Of a stretch of 64,000 bases of DNA, positions 35,259 to 44,422 are shown in pieces. Each line of letters starts with the position of its first letter. Within the stretch, counting starts at the first letter, position 1. The stretch comes from Verrucomicrobiota bacterium (GTDB lineage: Bacteria; Verrucomicrobiota; Verrucomicrobiia; Chthoniobacterales; JAFAMB01), in the NCBI GenBank assembly GCA_019247695.1, contig JAFBAP010000049.1, positions 1 through 64,000 on the forward strand, written 5' to 3'. The notes under the pieces are model-generated. The model was given only the letters and a program-made list of their open reading frames with translations. It searched no databases and was not told where the DNA came from. A program made the translations under genes and the position numbers.

Positions 35259-35726
35259 ATGCAAATCCAACGCGCCGCCGCGGATGACCTGCCCTCGATC
35301 CTCCACCTGCAGAGACGCGCCTATCAGACTGAAGCCGAGCTTTATGGCGACCCCAACCTGCCGCCCTTGCGGCAGACGGCGGCTGAGTTGTTAGCCGAAT
35401 TTGCCGGCAGATGCTTTTTCAAAATCGCTGAGCGCGGGCAGCTGGTGGGTTCGGTACGGTGTTGGTTGGAAGCAAACACGGTGCACATTGAGCGGCTGAT
35501 CGTGCTCCCGGAGTGGCAAGGTAAAGGGCTTGGGACGGCCCTGTTGGCGCGTGCGGAACGGTGCTTTGCCGAGGCATCCTACGCCGAACTGTTCACTGGA
35601 CATCGCAGCGAGAGGAACCTGCGGCTTTATCACCGACTCGGCTACCGTGAGGTAAGGCGTCAAGCCCTCAGCCCGCACCTCACGCTGGTTTTCCTGCGGA
35701 AAGATCTGTCACCAACGCCGAGTTAG
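35259..35726 (+). CDS. GNAT-family N-acetyltransferase
   Basis: The 155-aa protein starts at the ATG at 35259 (MQIQRAAADDLPSILHLQRRAY). It carries the acetyl-CoA motif LIVLPEWQGKGLGTALLARAE and the C-terminal SERNLRLYHRLGYREVRRQ. Its layout is that of single-domain small-molecule acetyltransferases. It is divergent from the sugar-binding-protein gene by about 240 bases. There is no visible link to sugar metabolism. Confidence 0.85.
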   Translation: MQIQRAAADDLPSILHLQRRAYQTEAELYGDPNLPPLRQTAAELLAEFAGRCFFKIAERGQLVGSVRCWLEANTVHIERLIVLPEWQGKGLGTALLARAERCFAEASYAELFTGHRSERNLRLYHRLGYREVRRQALSPHLTLVFLRKDLSPTPS

Positions 35727-36172
35727 CGAGGGTTGTTTTGCCATCAGCAACCGGCCTGGGCAGGCTACTTAGGTCCCGGATCAGGAGGAGGCTTGAGCTT
35801 TTGGACCGTCCCGGACCGGTGGGCCCGGGCCAGCGTGGCCGGTGAGTGTCCCTGGTCTTGCAGACTCGGTTAACCTGACCTCCCGGCGAAAAGTCGACTC
35901 TCCCTCGAGACACGTGCAGTTTGCACGGAAAATGTGGCAAGTACCGCCCATTTGGGCGCAGGCGGCCCGCAAGACGCCTGCTGAGCGCGGGAACCCCGGT
36001 TCCCTCTGCCCCTACCCCGGGAAGCCATCCCCGCCGCTTTTCCCTTTGTATACAACTTTTGACAATAGCTCACCGGCCGGGAAGTGTGGGCTTGTGGCGC
36101 TGGCCCCCTACGATGACAAAGCTCCTTAACCAAATTCGCGCCAGGGCCTATCAACCTACCACACCAAACCTT
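35727..36172. promoter_or_regulatory. Gap upstream of the aldo/keto reductase, with a TTGTATACAA site
   Basis: This 446-base gap contains the perfect 10-bp palindrome TTGTATACAA at 36046-36055, followed at once by CTTTTGACAATAG with a TTGACA -35-like box (36058-36063). Palindromes of this kind are bound by FadR-type GntR regulators such as MdcY, so this may be a control site for the aldo/keto reductase gene. A FadR-type GntR gene exists at 59589, but any link is speculation. Confidence 0.4.
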
Positions 36173-37210
36173 ATGGAAACCCGACCCCTCGGCCGCTCCG
36201 GCTTGCACGTTCCCGTCCTCGCACTCGGCACCATGACCCTCGGCGGCGGTGACTTTTTCAAATACATGGGCGATGTCCAGGCGGACGAAGCCCGACGGCT
36301 CCTGGACGTCTGCCTGGAGGCAGGGCTGAACCTCATAGACACCGCCGACGTCTACTCCCAAGGCGCAAGCGAGCAGGTTGTCGGCGCGGCGATCCAAGGC
36401 CGGCGTGACCAAGTGCTGTTGGCTACCAAAGGCTTTGGCCGTATGGGCCCGGGGGTCCACGACGTCGGCCTGTCACGTCAACACCTGATCAAAGCCTGCG
36501 AAGACTCGCTGCGCCGGCTCGGCACCGACTACCTTGATTTGTATCAGGTCCATACCTTCGATGCGCTCACGCCCGTCGAGGAAACCCTGCGCGCACTTGA
36601 CGACCTCCAGCGCGCGGGAAAGGTGCGCTACGTGGGCTGCTCGAACTTCGCGGGCTGGCACCTGATGAAAAGCCTCGCGATCTCCGAGCGCGAGGGGTTG
36701 GTCCGCTACGTCAGCCAGCAGGTTTATTATTCGCTGCTTCACCGTGACACGGAGAACGAGCTGATTCCGCTGAGCCTGGATCAGGGTGTCGGTATCCTGG
36801 TTTGGAGCCCGCTTTCTTTCGGTCTGCTCGGCGGCCGCTACCGCCGCGGCGCGCCGCAGCCCGATAACACGCGCCTGGCTAACATGGAGGCTCCCGGCAC
36901 CGTGGACTGGGAGCGCCTCTTCCGCATTGTAGAGACGCTCGACGCCATTGGCCGGGAACGGGGCAAAAGCGTGGCGCAAGTGGCGCTTAACTGGCTCCTG
37001 CGCCGGCCCGCAGTTTCCAGCGTCATCATCGGCGCGCGTAACGAGGCGCAGTTGCGGGATAACCTGGGCGCCGTCGGCTGGAGCCTCTCGGAAGCGGAGG
37101 TTCGCCGGCTGGAAGCGGCCGGCGACTTGCCGGAGCCTTACCCTTACTGGCACCAACACAAATACGCGTCCGATCGCAATCCCTTGATCGCCCGCAATTA
37201 CGTGGGGTGA
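36173..37210 (+). CDS. Aldo/keto reductase
   Basis: The 345-aa protein starts at METRPLGRSGL; an upstream in-frame extension to 35921 is not protein-like. The AKR catalytic tetrad is visible as Asp56, Tyr61, Lys86 and His127 in LIDTADVYS, LATKGFG and YQVHTFD. The C-terminal NADP site appears as SVIIGARNEAQLRDNLGAVGW. It reduces or oxidises a sugar-type aldehyde or alcohol with NAD(P)H. It lies 510 bases before the sugar transport locus on the same strand and may belong to that pathway. Confidence 0.9.
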   Translation: METRPLGRSGLHVPVLALGTMTLGGGDFFKYMGDVQADEARRLLDVCLEAGLNLIDTADVYSQGASEQVVGAAIQGRRDQVLLATKGFGRMGPGVHDVGLSRQHLIKACEDSLRRLGTDYLDLYQVHTFDALTPVEETLRALDDLQRAGKVRYVGCSNFAGWHLMKSLAISEREGLVRYVSQQVYYSLLHRDTENELIPLSLDQGVGILVWSPLSFGLLGGRYRRGAPQPDNTRLANMEAPGTVDWERLFRIVETLDAIGRERGKSVAQVALNWLLRRPAVSSVIIGARNEAQLRDNLGAVGWSLSEAEVRRLEAAGDLPEPYPYWHQHKYASDRNPLIARNYVG

Positions 37211-37720
37211 ATTGGGATTGAGGATACGCCCGGCTCCCTCGGCAGGCCGTCCGCGGGCGCCGTGGTTTTCCCGCGATTCAGGAAAAAGAGATTCCAGTGC
37301 GCCCGGGTGCTCAGGCAATGAATGGGAGGACCTGCTCCGGGGCCGGTATCCTGGACGTTGACCGCTGCCGTAAGGTTCGGCGCCCTGACCCGCGGAGTCT
37401 CCCGCTCCCCGATAAAGACGGCCTGCTTCCTACACATTCGCTTTGGAAGCATGCTTGACAGACCAAACGTTTGGCTTTTATTGACCTGGTCAAGAGGCAA
37501 GACCAGTTTTCCGATCAGGCCTTTTCTTGACAGCTGTTTCCCCAAGCTGACTGGCTTTTATGATTCCTCCGAGGTTCGCCGTGCGGATAAAGGGCTTCGG
37601 CAAGTGCCATGCCTCGTTACCCAACTTTTCACGAATCCAAAGGTCATGCTGCCCCTTCAAGAATGACGATCCAGGGCAAGCTGCGTTTCTACCCGTCGAA
37701 GCCCCCTCAGACATCCCTCT
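37211..37720 (+). promoter_or_regulatory. Leader region of the sugar locus, with LacI-type operator in a promoter
   Basis: TTGACA at 37455-37460 and TTTATT or TTATTG at about 37477-37483 are spaced 16-17 bases. The spacer holds the perfect 12-bp palindrome CCAAACGTTTGG (37463-37474). A central CG flanked by A and T is typical of LacI-family operators, so a sugar-responsive repressor is likely. A second TTGACA occurs at 37527-37532. The binding-protein ATG is about 230 bases downstream, leaving a long untranslated leader. No LacI gene is in the window. Confidence 0.55.
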
Positions 37721-38989
37721 ATGAACCCCTCGCCTTCCTTGCCTCTGAACCCTGACGGCCTGACCCGCCGCGGTTTCCTTACCCTCAGCGCCAAGTCCTC
37801 TGCGGCTTTGCTTTTACTTCGTTCGGCGTCTTCGGCCGCAGCGGCCCAGAAGGGCGCGCTTAGTTGGTTTATGTGGGGCAACACCGATCCGGAAATCAAC
37901 CTCTGGAAGGAAATCGCCGGCATCGCCCATAAGCAAGACCCGAACCTCCAGATCGACCTGACCACCGCAGGTTGGGGCGATTACTGGACCAAAATGACGA
38001 TGGAGGCCGCTTCGGGGGGCATGCAGAACATCGTTTCCATTCAGAGCCAGCGAACTCCCCAATTCGCGTCCGCATTCCAGCCGCTCGATCCGTTGGTCAA
38101 GGCACAGAATTTCGACCTCAAGGCGTTCGATGCGACGATCCTGCAGGCATTGACCTTCGACGGGGCCTTGCGCGCGTTACCCTATGACTTTGGGCCCCAC
38201 ATCATCTTCTATAATAAAGACCTGTTCAAACGCGACAACGTCCAGGAACCCAAAGCGGACTGGACCTATGACGAGTTTCTGCAGACGGCTAAGAAGCTAA
38301 CCCACGGTAACCAATACGGCTTCGCCGCGTTTCCTTACCCGGACTTCTGTTTCCCGTTTATCTTGTCGGACGGGGCCACTTACCTGAACGCTCAAGGCGA
38401 GATTGACGTCGTCAACGCCGCTTTCGTTAAGGCGTATGACGCCTACGCGGCGCTCGTCCACCAACTCCACGTTGCGCCGCCGCTGCCCGCCACGCAAGAT
38501 GCCAACACGGGGTGGTCCTTATGGACGGCGGGCAACGCGGCGATGGTGGTCTCGGGCCCCTGGGACGTCGTCAACGCAAAAAGCTCTGCGAAGTTTGAGT
38601 TCGGACTGGCGAGGATCCCTAAAGGCAGCAAGGGTTCGATCACCGTCGTAGGCGGCTCAGGTTTTGGCATTTCGTCCTCCGCCAAGGACCGGAACCTGGC
38701 GTTCAAGGCGATCGCGGCATTGACCAGCGACGAGGCCGAGGAACGCCTGGCCAGCGCCGGCCGCGCTTTTCCCGCGCGGAAAGCCCAACAGCCCTCCTGG
38801 TACAAGAACGCCCCGCCCGGCAGCGAGGAGATACTCAACAGCACCCTCAACGGCGGCGTGGTCCCGTTTAAGACCACGCCAAACTGGCAACAATTTAACC
38901 TTCTCTTCGTGCAATATGGGATTCCGGTGATGAACGGGCAAACGCCGGCGGCCACTGCCCTGCAGCAGGTGCAAGCGCAAGTTTCGTAG
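37721..38989 (+). CDS. Tat-exported sugar ABC transporter substrate-binding protein
   Basis: The 422-aa protein begins with a twin-arginine signal. TRRGFLTLSAK (Arg16-Arg17) precedes a hydrophobic stretch and an SSAAAAQ cleavage area, so it is exported folded. The mature part is a family-1 solute-binding protein, with ALPYDFGPHIIFYNKDLFKRDN and the PWDVVNAKSSAKFEFGLARIPKG segment. It starts a plus-strand operon with two CUT1 permeases and enzymes for a deoxy- or L-sugar. Tat export of a sugar-binding protein is less common than Sec export. Confidence 0.9.
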   Translation: MNPSPSLPLNPDGLTRRGFLTLSAKSSAALLLLRSASSAAAAQKGALSWFMWGNTDPEINLWKEIAGIAHKQDPNLQIDLTTAGWGDYWTKMTMEAASGGMQNIVSIQSQRTPQFASAFQPLDPLVKAQNFDLKAFDATILQALTFDGALRALPYDFGPHIIFYNKDLFKRDNVQEPKADWTYDEFLQTAKKLTHGNQYGFAAFPYPDFCFPFILSDGATYLNAQGEIDVVNAAFVKAYDAYAALVHQLHVAPPLPATQDANTGWSLWTAGNAAMVVSGPWDVVNAKSSAKFEFGLARIPKGSKGSITVVGGSGFGISSSAKDRNLAFKAIAALTSDEAEERLASAGRAFPARKAQQPSWYKNAPPGSEEILNSTLNGGVVPFKTTPNWQQFNLLFVQYGIPVMNGQTPAATALQQVQAQVS

Positions 38990-39003
38990 GAAGCGTCGTC
39001 CCT

Positions 39004-39966
39004 ATGCCCTCCTCGCCTTCCAAGGCGGTGTCGCCTCACAGCAGTATCCCTGCGGAACGCCACCGCCGGGGCGCTAAACCCCGGAAATCCAGCACCGATT
39101 ACACGAAGGCCTCTACCGTGCTCGCCTTTTTGCTGCCGAACGGGCTCGGATTCCTTGGGTTCACGCTGCTACCCCTGCTGGCTGCGTTGGTCATCAGTTT
39201 TTTTAGCTGGCCGGTGCTTGGACAGCACAGGTTCATTGGACTGGAAAACTACATCAGACTTTTCACCAAAGACCCGGTCTTCTTCCGCGTTTTCCTCACC
39301 ACGCTCTATTTTGTCATCGGGTACGTGCCGTTAAATCTCGTCTTGGCGGTGGCCGTCGCCGTGTGGTTGAACAGCGGCATTCGAGGCGGCAAGCTTTTCC
39401 GCCTCATTTTTTTTCTGCCCGTTTTCACCCCCATGGTCGCCAACGCGTTGGTCTGGCGACTGCTGTTGACCCCGCACGGGGTGGTTGACTACGCGTTAAC
39501 CCTGTTTCACCTGCCTTCTCCCAACTGGCTTGGGTCGGACCGCTTGGCCATGCCCGCCATGGTTCTCATGTCAGTCTGGCAAGGGTTTGGCTACAACATG
39601 CTGGTCTTTTCTGCCGGGTTGCGTTCCATCCCGCGCCCTTTATACGAGGCAGCCGCCATCGACGGCGCGAAGCCGTGGACTCGCTTCCGGAGGATCACGC
39701 TCCCCCTGCTGACGCCCTCCATCTTTTTCGGTATGGTGATGACCTTCATCACCTCCTTTCAAGTGTTCGTTCAACCCTACGTGCTGACGGCTGGAGGGCC
39801 CGGGGTAAGCACGACGACCGTGGTCTATTACCTATACAACAACGGGTTCCAATACTTTAAAATGGGTTACGCCTCCGCCATCGGTTGGGTTCTGTTTGCC
39901 GTCATCATGGTGGCCACGGCGCTGCAGTTCGGGCTCCAAAAGCGATTCGTGCACTATGAAAGCTGA
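39004..39966 (+). CDS. Sugar ABC transporter permease, MalF/UgpA-type (CUT1)
   Basis: The 320-aa permease has a Ser/Arg-rich N-terminal tail (1-38), six membrane helices, and the EAA loop PLYEAAAIDGAKPWTRFRRITLPLLTP. It lies 15 bases after the binding-protein gene and overlaps the next permease by 11 bases. Translational coupling suggests a one-to-one complex. Confidence 0.92.
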   Translation: MPSSPSKAVSPHSSIPAERHRRGAKPRKSSTDYTKASTVLAFLLPNGLGFLGFTLLPLLAALVISFFSWPVLGQHRFIGLENYIRLFTKDPVFFRVFLTTLYFVIGYVPLNLVLAVAVAVWLNSGIRGGKLFRLIFFLPVFTPMVANALVWRLLLTPHGVVDYALTLFHLPSPNWLGSDRLAMPAMVLMSVWQGFGYNMLVFSAGLRSIPRPLYEAAAIDGAKPWTRFRRITLPLLTPSIFFGMVMTFITSFQVFVQPYVLTAGGPGVSTTTVVYYLYNNGFQYFKMGYASAIGWVLFAVIMVATALQFGLQKRFVHYES

Positions 39967-40798
39967 CGCTGCCGCCGCCCGAGGGCTTTGGCCGTTTGCC
40001 TCGCAGACGGGGATGATTGTGCTCGCCGCGCTCTGGCTCTTTCCGTTCCTGTGGATGCTGAGTACCGCCCTTAAGCCCAATGCCGAGGTTTTTCAGTTTC
40101 CGCCAAGGCTGTTCGGTTCGTCCGTTCAATGGTCCAATTTCCCGGCTGCCTGGAACGTCGTTCCGTTTGGGCGGTTCATGTTCAACGGGTTGGTGGTGTC
40201 GGGGGTGGGCACGCTGCTGGTGCTGTTTACATCCATCCTTTCGGCTTACGCCTTCGCCCGGCTGCAGTTCTGGCGGCGCGAACAACTCTTCCTGATTTAT
40301 TTGGGAACCCTGATGATTCCTCAAGAAGTCACGGTCGTGCCGTTATTTCTGCTGATGAAATCGCTTGGCTGGGTCAATACCTATCAGGCCTTAATTCTTC
40401 CTTCGGCCTTTACGGCGTTCGGGACGTTTCTGCTCCGTCAGTTTTTCCTTACCATCCCGCGGGATTTTGAAGAGGCCGCGCGCATCGACGGCGCCACCCG
40501 GTGGCAGATCCTCTGGACGGTGATCGTGCCGATGGCCCGGCCGGCAATCGCGGTTCTGGCGCTGTTTACCTTCATCGGTTACTGGAACAATTTTCTCTGG
40601 CCGTTAATCGTCGGCAATACCCGCGAAATGGCCACCGTCCCGGTGGGTCTCAACCTCTTTAACGGCCAACACGGCACCGAGTGGAACTACATGATGGCCG
40701 CGTCCACAATTTCGATTCTGCCGACGGCGATTCTCACGGTGGCGTTACAGAAATACATCATTGAAGGGATTTCCATTTCCGGCTTTGGCGGCCGCTAA
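39956..40798 (+). CDS. Sugar ABC transporter permease, MalG/UgpE-type (CUT1)
   Basis: The 280-aa protein starts at the ATG at 39956, inside the end of the previous gene; earlier in-frame starts are not permease-like. Six helices and the EAA loop DFEEAARIDGATRWQILWTVIVPMARP are present. The C-terminal helix ends with QKYIIEGISISGFGGR. As in the minus-strand operon, no ATPase gene is nearby. Confidence 0.92.
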   Translation: MKADAAAARGLWPFASQTGMIVLAALWLFPFLWMLSTALKPNAEVFQFPPRLFGSSVQWSNFPAAWNVVPFGRFMFNGLVVSGVGTLLVLFTSILSAYAFARLQFWRREQLFLIYLGTLMIPQEVTVVPLFLLMKSLGWVNTYQALILPSAFTAFGTFLLRQFFLTIPRDFEEAARIDGATRWQILWTVIVPMARPAIAVLALFTFIGYWNNFLWPLIVGNTREMATVPVGLNLFNGQHGTEWNYMMAASTISILPTAILTVALQKYIIEGISISGFGGR

Positions 40799-40854
40799 CG
40801 CCGGGCGCGCCAACCGTCCACCCTGCCCTGATAAGCTAAACCCAAGGACCTACA

Positions 40855-42894
40855 TTGAAAGAAGCCGAATTACGCTTTCGTCAAATCCACCTCGACTTCC
40901 ACACCAGCGAATGCATCGAGTCCGTTGGGTCGGGGTTCGACCCGGACGAGTTTGCCGAGACGCTGGCGAGAGCAAACGTCAACTCGATTACTTGCTTTGC
41001 GCGCTGCCACCATGGGTGGCTTTATTTTGACTCGAAAGCCTTTCCCGAACGCAGGCACCCTCACCTGCAGCAGGCGTTGCTTCCCCAGCAGATCGAGGCC
41101 TGCCACCGCCGCGGCATCCGCGTGCCGATCTACCTCACGGTCCAGTGGGATTATTACACAGCGACGCACCACCCGGAGTGGCTGGCCCAGGACGGCGAAG
41201 GCCGGGTGATCGGCACGCCCCCGTTCGAAGCGGGCTTCTACCAGACGCTGTGCGTGAACTCGCCTTACCGTGAATTCCTCAAACAGCACACGGCGGAAGT
41301 GTTGGATCAGTTCCCGACCGACGGCCTGTTTTTCGACATCGTATGGCCCGTCCCCTGCGCCTGCCGTTATTGCCGCGAAAAGATGCTTGCAGCCGGCATG
41401 GAACCCAGCGACGAAGCCGCCCGCAACCGGTTCGGCCTCGAGACCATCAATGAATTCAAGCAGGACATGACGCACTTCGTTCGCAAACGGAACCCGGAGT
41501 GCACGATCTTTTACAACGCGGGGCACGTCGGGCCTCGGCACCGGCCGGTCAAAGGAGCATACAGCCATTTCGAGCTGGAAACGTTGCCCAGCGGCGAGTG
41601 GGGTTACCTGCATTTTCCGGTGACGGTCCGCTACGCCCGAACCCTCGGGCTCGATTGCTTAGGGCAGACCGGCAAGTTTCACACCTCCTGGGGCGACTTT
41701 CACTCTTTCAAGAACCTGGCCGCCCTCCGCTTCGAGTGCCTCCGCATGCTGGCGCACGGCGCCAAGTGCCTGATCGGCGATCAACTCGCACCGGGCGGGC
41801 GCATCGACCCGGACGTTTACCGCTTGGTCGGCGAAGTCTACGGGGAAGTGGCGCGCAAGGAACCCTGGTGCGCCGGCGCGCAGGCCGTGACCGAAATCGG
41901 CGTGCTCACCCCGGAAGAGTTCACCGGCGGCGCGGTGGGCGTGCTGCCCGAGGCCCTGAAAGGCGCGACCCGGCTCCTTGAACAAGGGGGCCACCAGTTT
42001 GACGTGCTGGATTCGGCCAGCGATTTTTCCAAGTACCGCGTCCTGCTGCTGCCCGACCACATCACGGTCAACGAGGAACTGGGGCAAAAGCTGGAAGGCT
42101 ACGTCGCAGGCGGCGGCAGCGTCATCGCCAGCTTCGCTTCCGGGCTGGACGAAACGCGGAGCCGATTCGCCACGGAACTCTTCGGGGTAACGCTCGCCGG
42201 TCCGGGCCCGCGCGACTCGAACGGCAACCTGGTTCGCGGCAAGCCGTTCGAACGCCATGACTACTGCGAGTACCTCCGGCCACAGGGAGAAATCGGCCGC
42301 GGCCTGCCGGCGACCGAACACGCCATGTACCGCCGGGGCATGGCCGTCGGGGCCGGGGCGGAAACCGAAGTGCTTGCGCCGATCGTCGGTTCGTTTTTCG
42401 ACCGGACCTACCGCCATTTCTGTTCCCACCGGCAGACGCCCTCTTCCGGCCGGGAAGTCCAGCCCGGCATCGTCCGTAAAGGCCGCTGCATCTACTTTTC
42501 CAGCCCGATCTTCAGCCAGTACAACGACAACGCCCCGCGCTGGTGCAAGCAGTTGGTTCTGAACGCGCTCGAGCTTTTGCTCCCGGAGCCTCTGGTCCGA
42601 CACGACGGGCCCGGCACGCTGCAGGTGACTCTCACTGAACAAGCGGGACAGGGTCGATGGATCCTGCACCTTTTACATTTTATTCCTGAGCGGCGAAGTG
42701 AAACGATGGACGTCATCGAAGACGTGATCCCGTTATTCAAAGTAAAGGTCCGGGTGAGGGTCCCTCGTTCCGTTCGCGAGGTGGCCGTGGTACCTGAAGC
42801 CGCATTGGTCCCCTTCCGCACGGAAGGCCCCTATGCGGTTTTCGAGATCGATCGAATCGACGGCCATACGATGGTTAGTCTGACGTTTGGTTAG
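40855..42894 (+). CDS. Glycoside hydrolase with GHL6-type barrel and beta-galactosidase trimerisation domain
   Basis: The 679-aa protein starts at TTG (40855) after AAGGA. The N-terminal 380 or so residues form a TIM barrel like the hypothetical glycosyl hydrolase 6 group (QIHLDFHTSE, GLFFDIVW with Asp, GEWGYLHFPV). A flavodoxin-like trimerisation domain (about 385-590) follows, as in GH42. Conserved acidic residues in FFDIVW and LPSGEWG are candidate catalytic ones. There is no signal peptide, so the substrate is imported. Within this locus an alpha-L-fucosidase- or galactosidase-like activity is likely, but specificity is inference. Confidence 0.78.
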   Translation: MKEAELRFRQIHLDFHTSECIESVGSGFDPDEFAETLARANVNSITCFARCHHGWLYFDSKAFPERRHPHLQQALLPQQIEACHRRGIRVPIYLTVQWDYYTATHHPEWLAQDGEGRVIGTPPFEAGFYQTLCVNSPYREFLKQHTAEVLDQFPTDGLFFDIVWPVPCACRYCREKMLAAGMEPSDEAARNRFGLETINEFKQDMTHFVRKRNPECTIFYNAGHVGPRHRPVKGAYSHFELETLPSGEWGYLHFPVTVRYARTLGLDCLGQTGKFHTSWGDFHSFKNLAALRFECLRMLAHGAKCLIGDQLAPGGRIDPDVYRLVGEVYGEVARKEPWCAGAQAVTEIGVLTPEEFTGGAVGVLPEALKGATRLLEQGGHQFDVLDSASDFSKYRVLLLPDHITVNEELGQKLEGYVAGGGSVIASFASGLDETRSRFATELFGVTLAGPGPRDSNGNLVRGKPFERHDYCEYLRPQGEIGRGLPATEHAMYRRGMAVGAGAETEVLAPIVGSFFDRTYRHFCSHRQTPSSGREVQPGIVRKGRCIYFSSPIFSQYNDNAPRWCKQLVLNALELLLPEPLVRHDGPGTLQVTLTEQAGQGRWILHLLHFIPERRSETMDVIEDVIPLFKVKVRVRVPRSVREVAVVPEAALVPFRTEGPYAVFEIDRIDGHTMVSLTFG

Positions 42895-42996
42895 CGTTTC
42901 GGGCGCAGGCGCAGAAGAAGGCGTGAAGGCGATTGCCGGCTGGGCGTTACACCGCGCCCGGAGTTTAGTTGACGAAAGGAAAGTTACTTTAGGCCT

Positions 42997-43959
42997 ATGC
43001 AATACCGCGAACTAGGAAGCACGGGCATGGACGTATCGGTGCTCAGTTTCGGCGCATCGTCGTTCGGCGGCGTCTTCCACCCGGTGAATCTCGATCAATG
43101 CATCGAGACGGTGAGGGTTGCCCTGGACGGCGGCATTAATTTCATCGATGTCTCGCCGGCTTACGGGGAGACACTCGCAGAGACCAATTTGGGCAAGGCA
43201 CTCCGCGGCATCCGCCGCGATCGATACTACCTCGCCACAAAAGTCGGGTCTTACAGTGAGGCGAAGGGCGACTACGATTACTCGGCGGGGCGCACCGAAC
43301 GTAGCCTTCACGAGAGCCTCAAACGGTTGGACTTGAATTATGTGGACCTGATCCAATGCCACGACATCGACTTTGCGGATCACGATCAAATTGTGAACGA
43401 AACGCTTCCCACGTTACACCGCCTTAAGGGGCAAGGGTTGGCGCGGTTTGTCGGCATCACCGGCCTGCCGCTCAAGATTTTCCCGAGCATCCTTGATCGG
43501 GTCGAGCCCGGCACGGTCGATACGATCCTGTCGTTCTGCCATTACGAGTTAAACGACGACTCGCTGACCGACCTGATTCCCTACCTCAAGGAAAAAGGCG
43601 TGGGTATTATCAACGCATCGCCCACCGGCATGGGCCTGCTGACGCCGCAGGGCCCGCCCGCCTGGCACCCCGCCAGCAAGGCCATCGTGGAGGGTTGCCG
43701 CAAAACCGTCGAGTGGTGTCGGGCAAAAGGCATCGACATCATCAAGCTGGCGGTGCAATACTCGTGCTCGCACCCGGACATTGCCACCACGCTGGTAGGC
43801 ACGGCGCAACCCGACGCCATTCGGGCCAACATCGCCTACGTCGACGAGCCGATGGACAATGGGCTTTTGGCCGAAGTGCTTGAGGTCCTTAAGCCGATCC
43901 ACCGTTTTAACTTCACCCGCGGCCGTCCTGAGCACCGCGACCCGCTCGTGGGCAGCTAA
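42997..43959 (+). CDS. Aldo/keto reductase, L-galactose/L-fucose dehydrogenase-like
   Basis: The 320-aa protein has the AKR tetrad Asp51, Tyr56, Lys82 and His122 (FIDVSPAYGE, LATKVGSY, QCHDIDF). Motifs such as YRELGSTGMDVSVLSFGASSFGG and GIINASPTGMGLLTPQGPPAWHPA are those of L-galactose dehydrogenase and related sugar 1-dehydrogenases. It likely oxidises the imported aldose at C1 to the lactone with NAD(P)+. The lactonase-like gene three positions downstream would take the product. It follows the glycosidase by about 100 bases. Confidence 0.82.
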   Translation: MQYRELGSTGMDVSVLSFGASSFGGVFHPVNLDQCIETVRVALDGGINFIDVSPAYGETLAETNLGKALRGIRRDRYYLATKVGSYSEAKGDYDYSAGRTERSLHESLKRLDLNYVDLIQCHDIDFADHDQIVNETLPTLHRLKGQGLARFVGITGLPLKIFPSILDRVEPGTVDTILSFCHYELNDDSLTDLIPYLKEKGVGIINASPTGMGLLTPQGPPAWHPASKAIVEGCRKTVEWCRAKGIDIIKLAVQYSCSHPDIATTLVGTAQPDAIRANIAYVDEPMDNGLLAEVLEVLKPIHRFNFTRGRPEHRDPLVGS

Positions 43960-44030
43960 ACAAAGCTTTTGGGTGGCGTTTCCCCGGGTTGAACGTTCGG
44001 CGGGCCAAACCCATCTAAGAACTGATCCCC

Positions 44031-44420
44031 ATGCTGAAGACCGGAATCCTTAACCCGCACCTTAATTCACTCTTGAGCCGCGTGCGCCACACCAACGCGC
44101 TCGTCATCGCCGACCGCGGCTTTCCATTTTGGCCTGGGATGGAGATCGTGGACCTTTCCCTTGTTGACGGCATCCCGACCGTTTTGCAAGTGCTCCTGGC
44201 CATCCGGACGAACTTTGTCATCGGCCAATCCTTCGTGGCGGAAGAGTTTTTCTCGAGCAACCCGGAGGAAACCCAATCCGCACTCGCCCATGCCCTCGAG
44301 GGCATCCCGATCACGCGCGAACCCCACGTGGCTTTAAAAAAACGGGTGCCTGACGCCATCGGTTTGATCCGGACTGGGGACGCCACGCCTTACGCCAACC
44401 TCATCCTTATTTCTGCTTGA
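44031..44420 (+). CDS. RbsD/FucU-family sugar mutarotase, RbsD-like
   Basis: The 129-aa protein has His20 and Asp28 (VRHTNALVIADRG) and His99, matching the catalytic positions of D-ribose pyranase RbsD. The ending IRTGDATPYANLILIS is of the RbsD rather than the FucU type. It interconverts sugar ring forms or anomers so that the dehydrogenase gets the right substrate form. Its TGA is followed within three bases by the next ATG, so the two are co-translated. Confidence 0.85.
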   Translation: MLKTGILNPHLNSLLSRVRHTNALVIADRGFPFWPGMEIVDLSLVDGIPTVLQVLLAIRTNFVIGQSFVAEEFFSSNPEETQSALAHALEGIPITREPHVALKKRVPDAIGLIRTGDATPYANLILISA

Positions 44421-44422
44421 AT

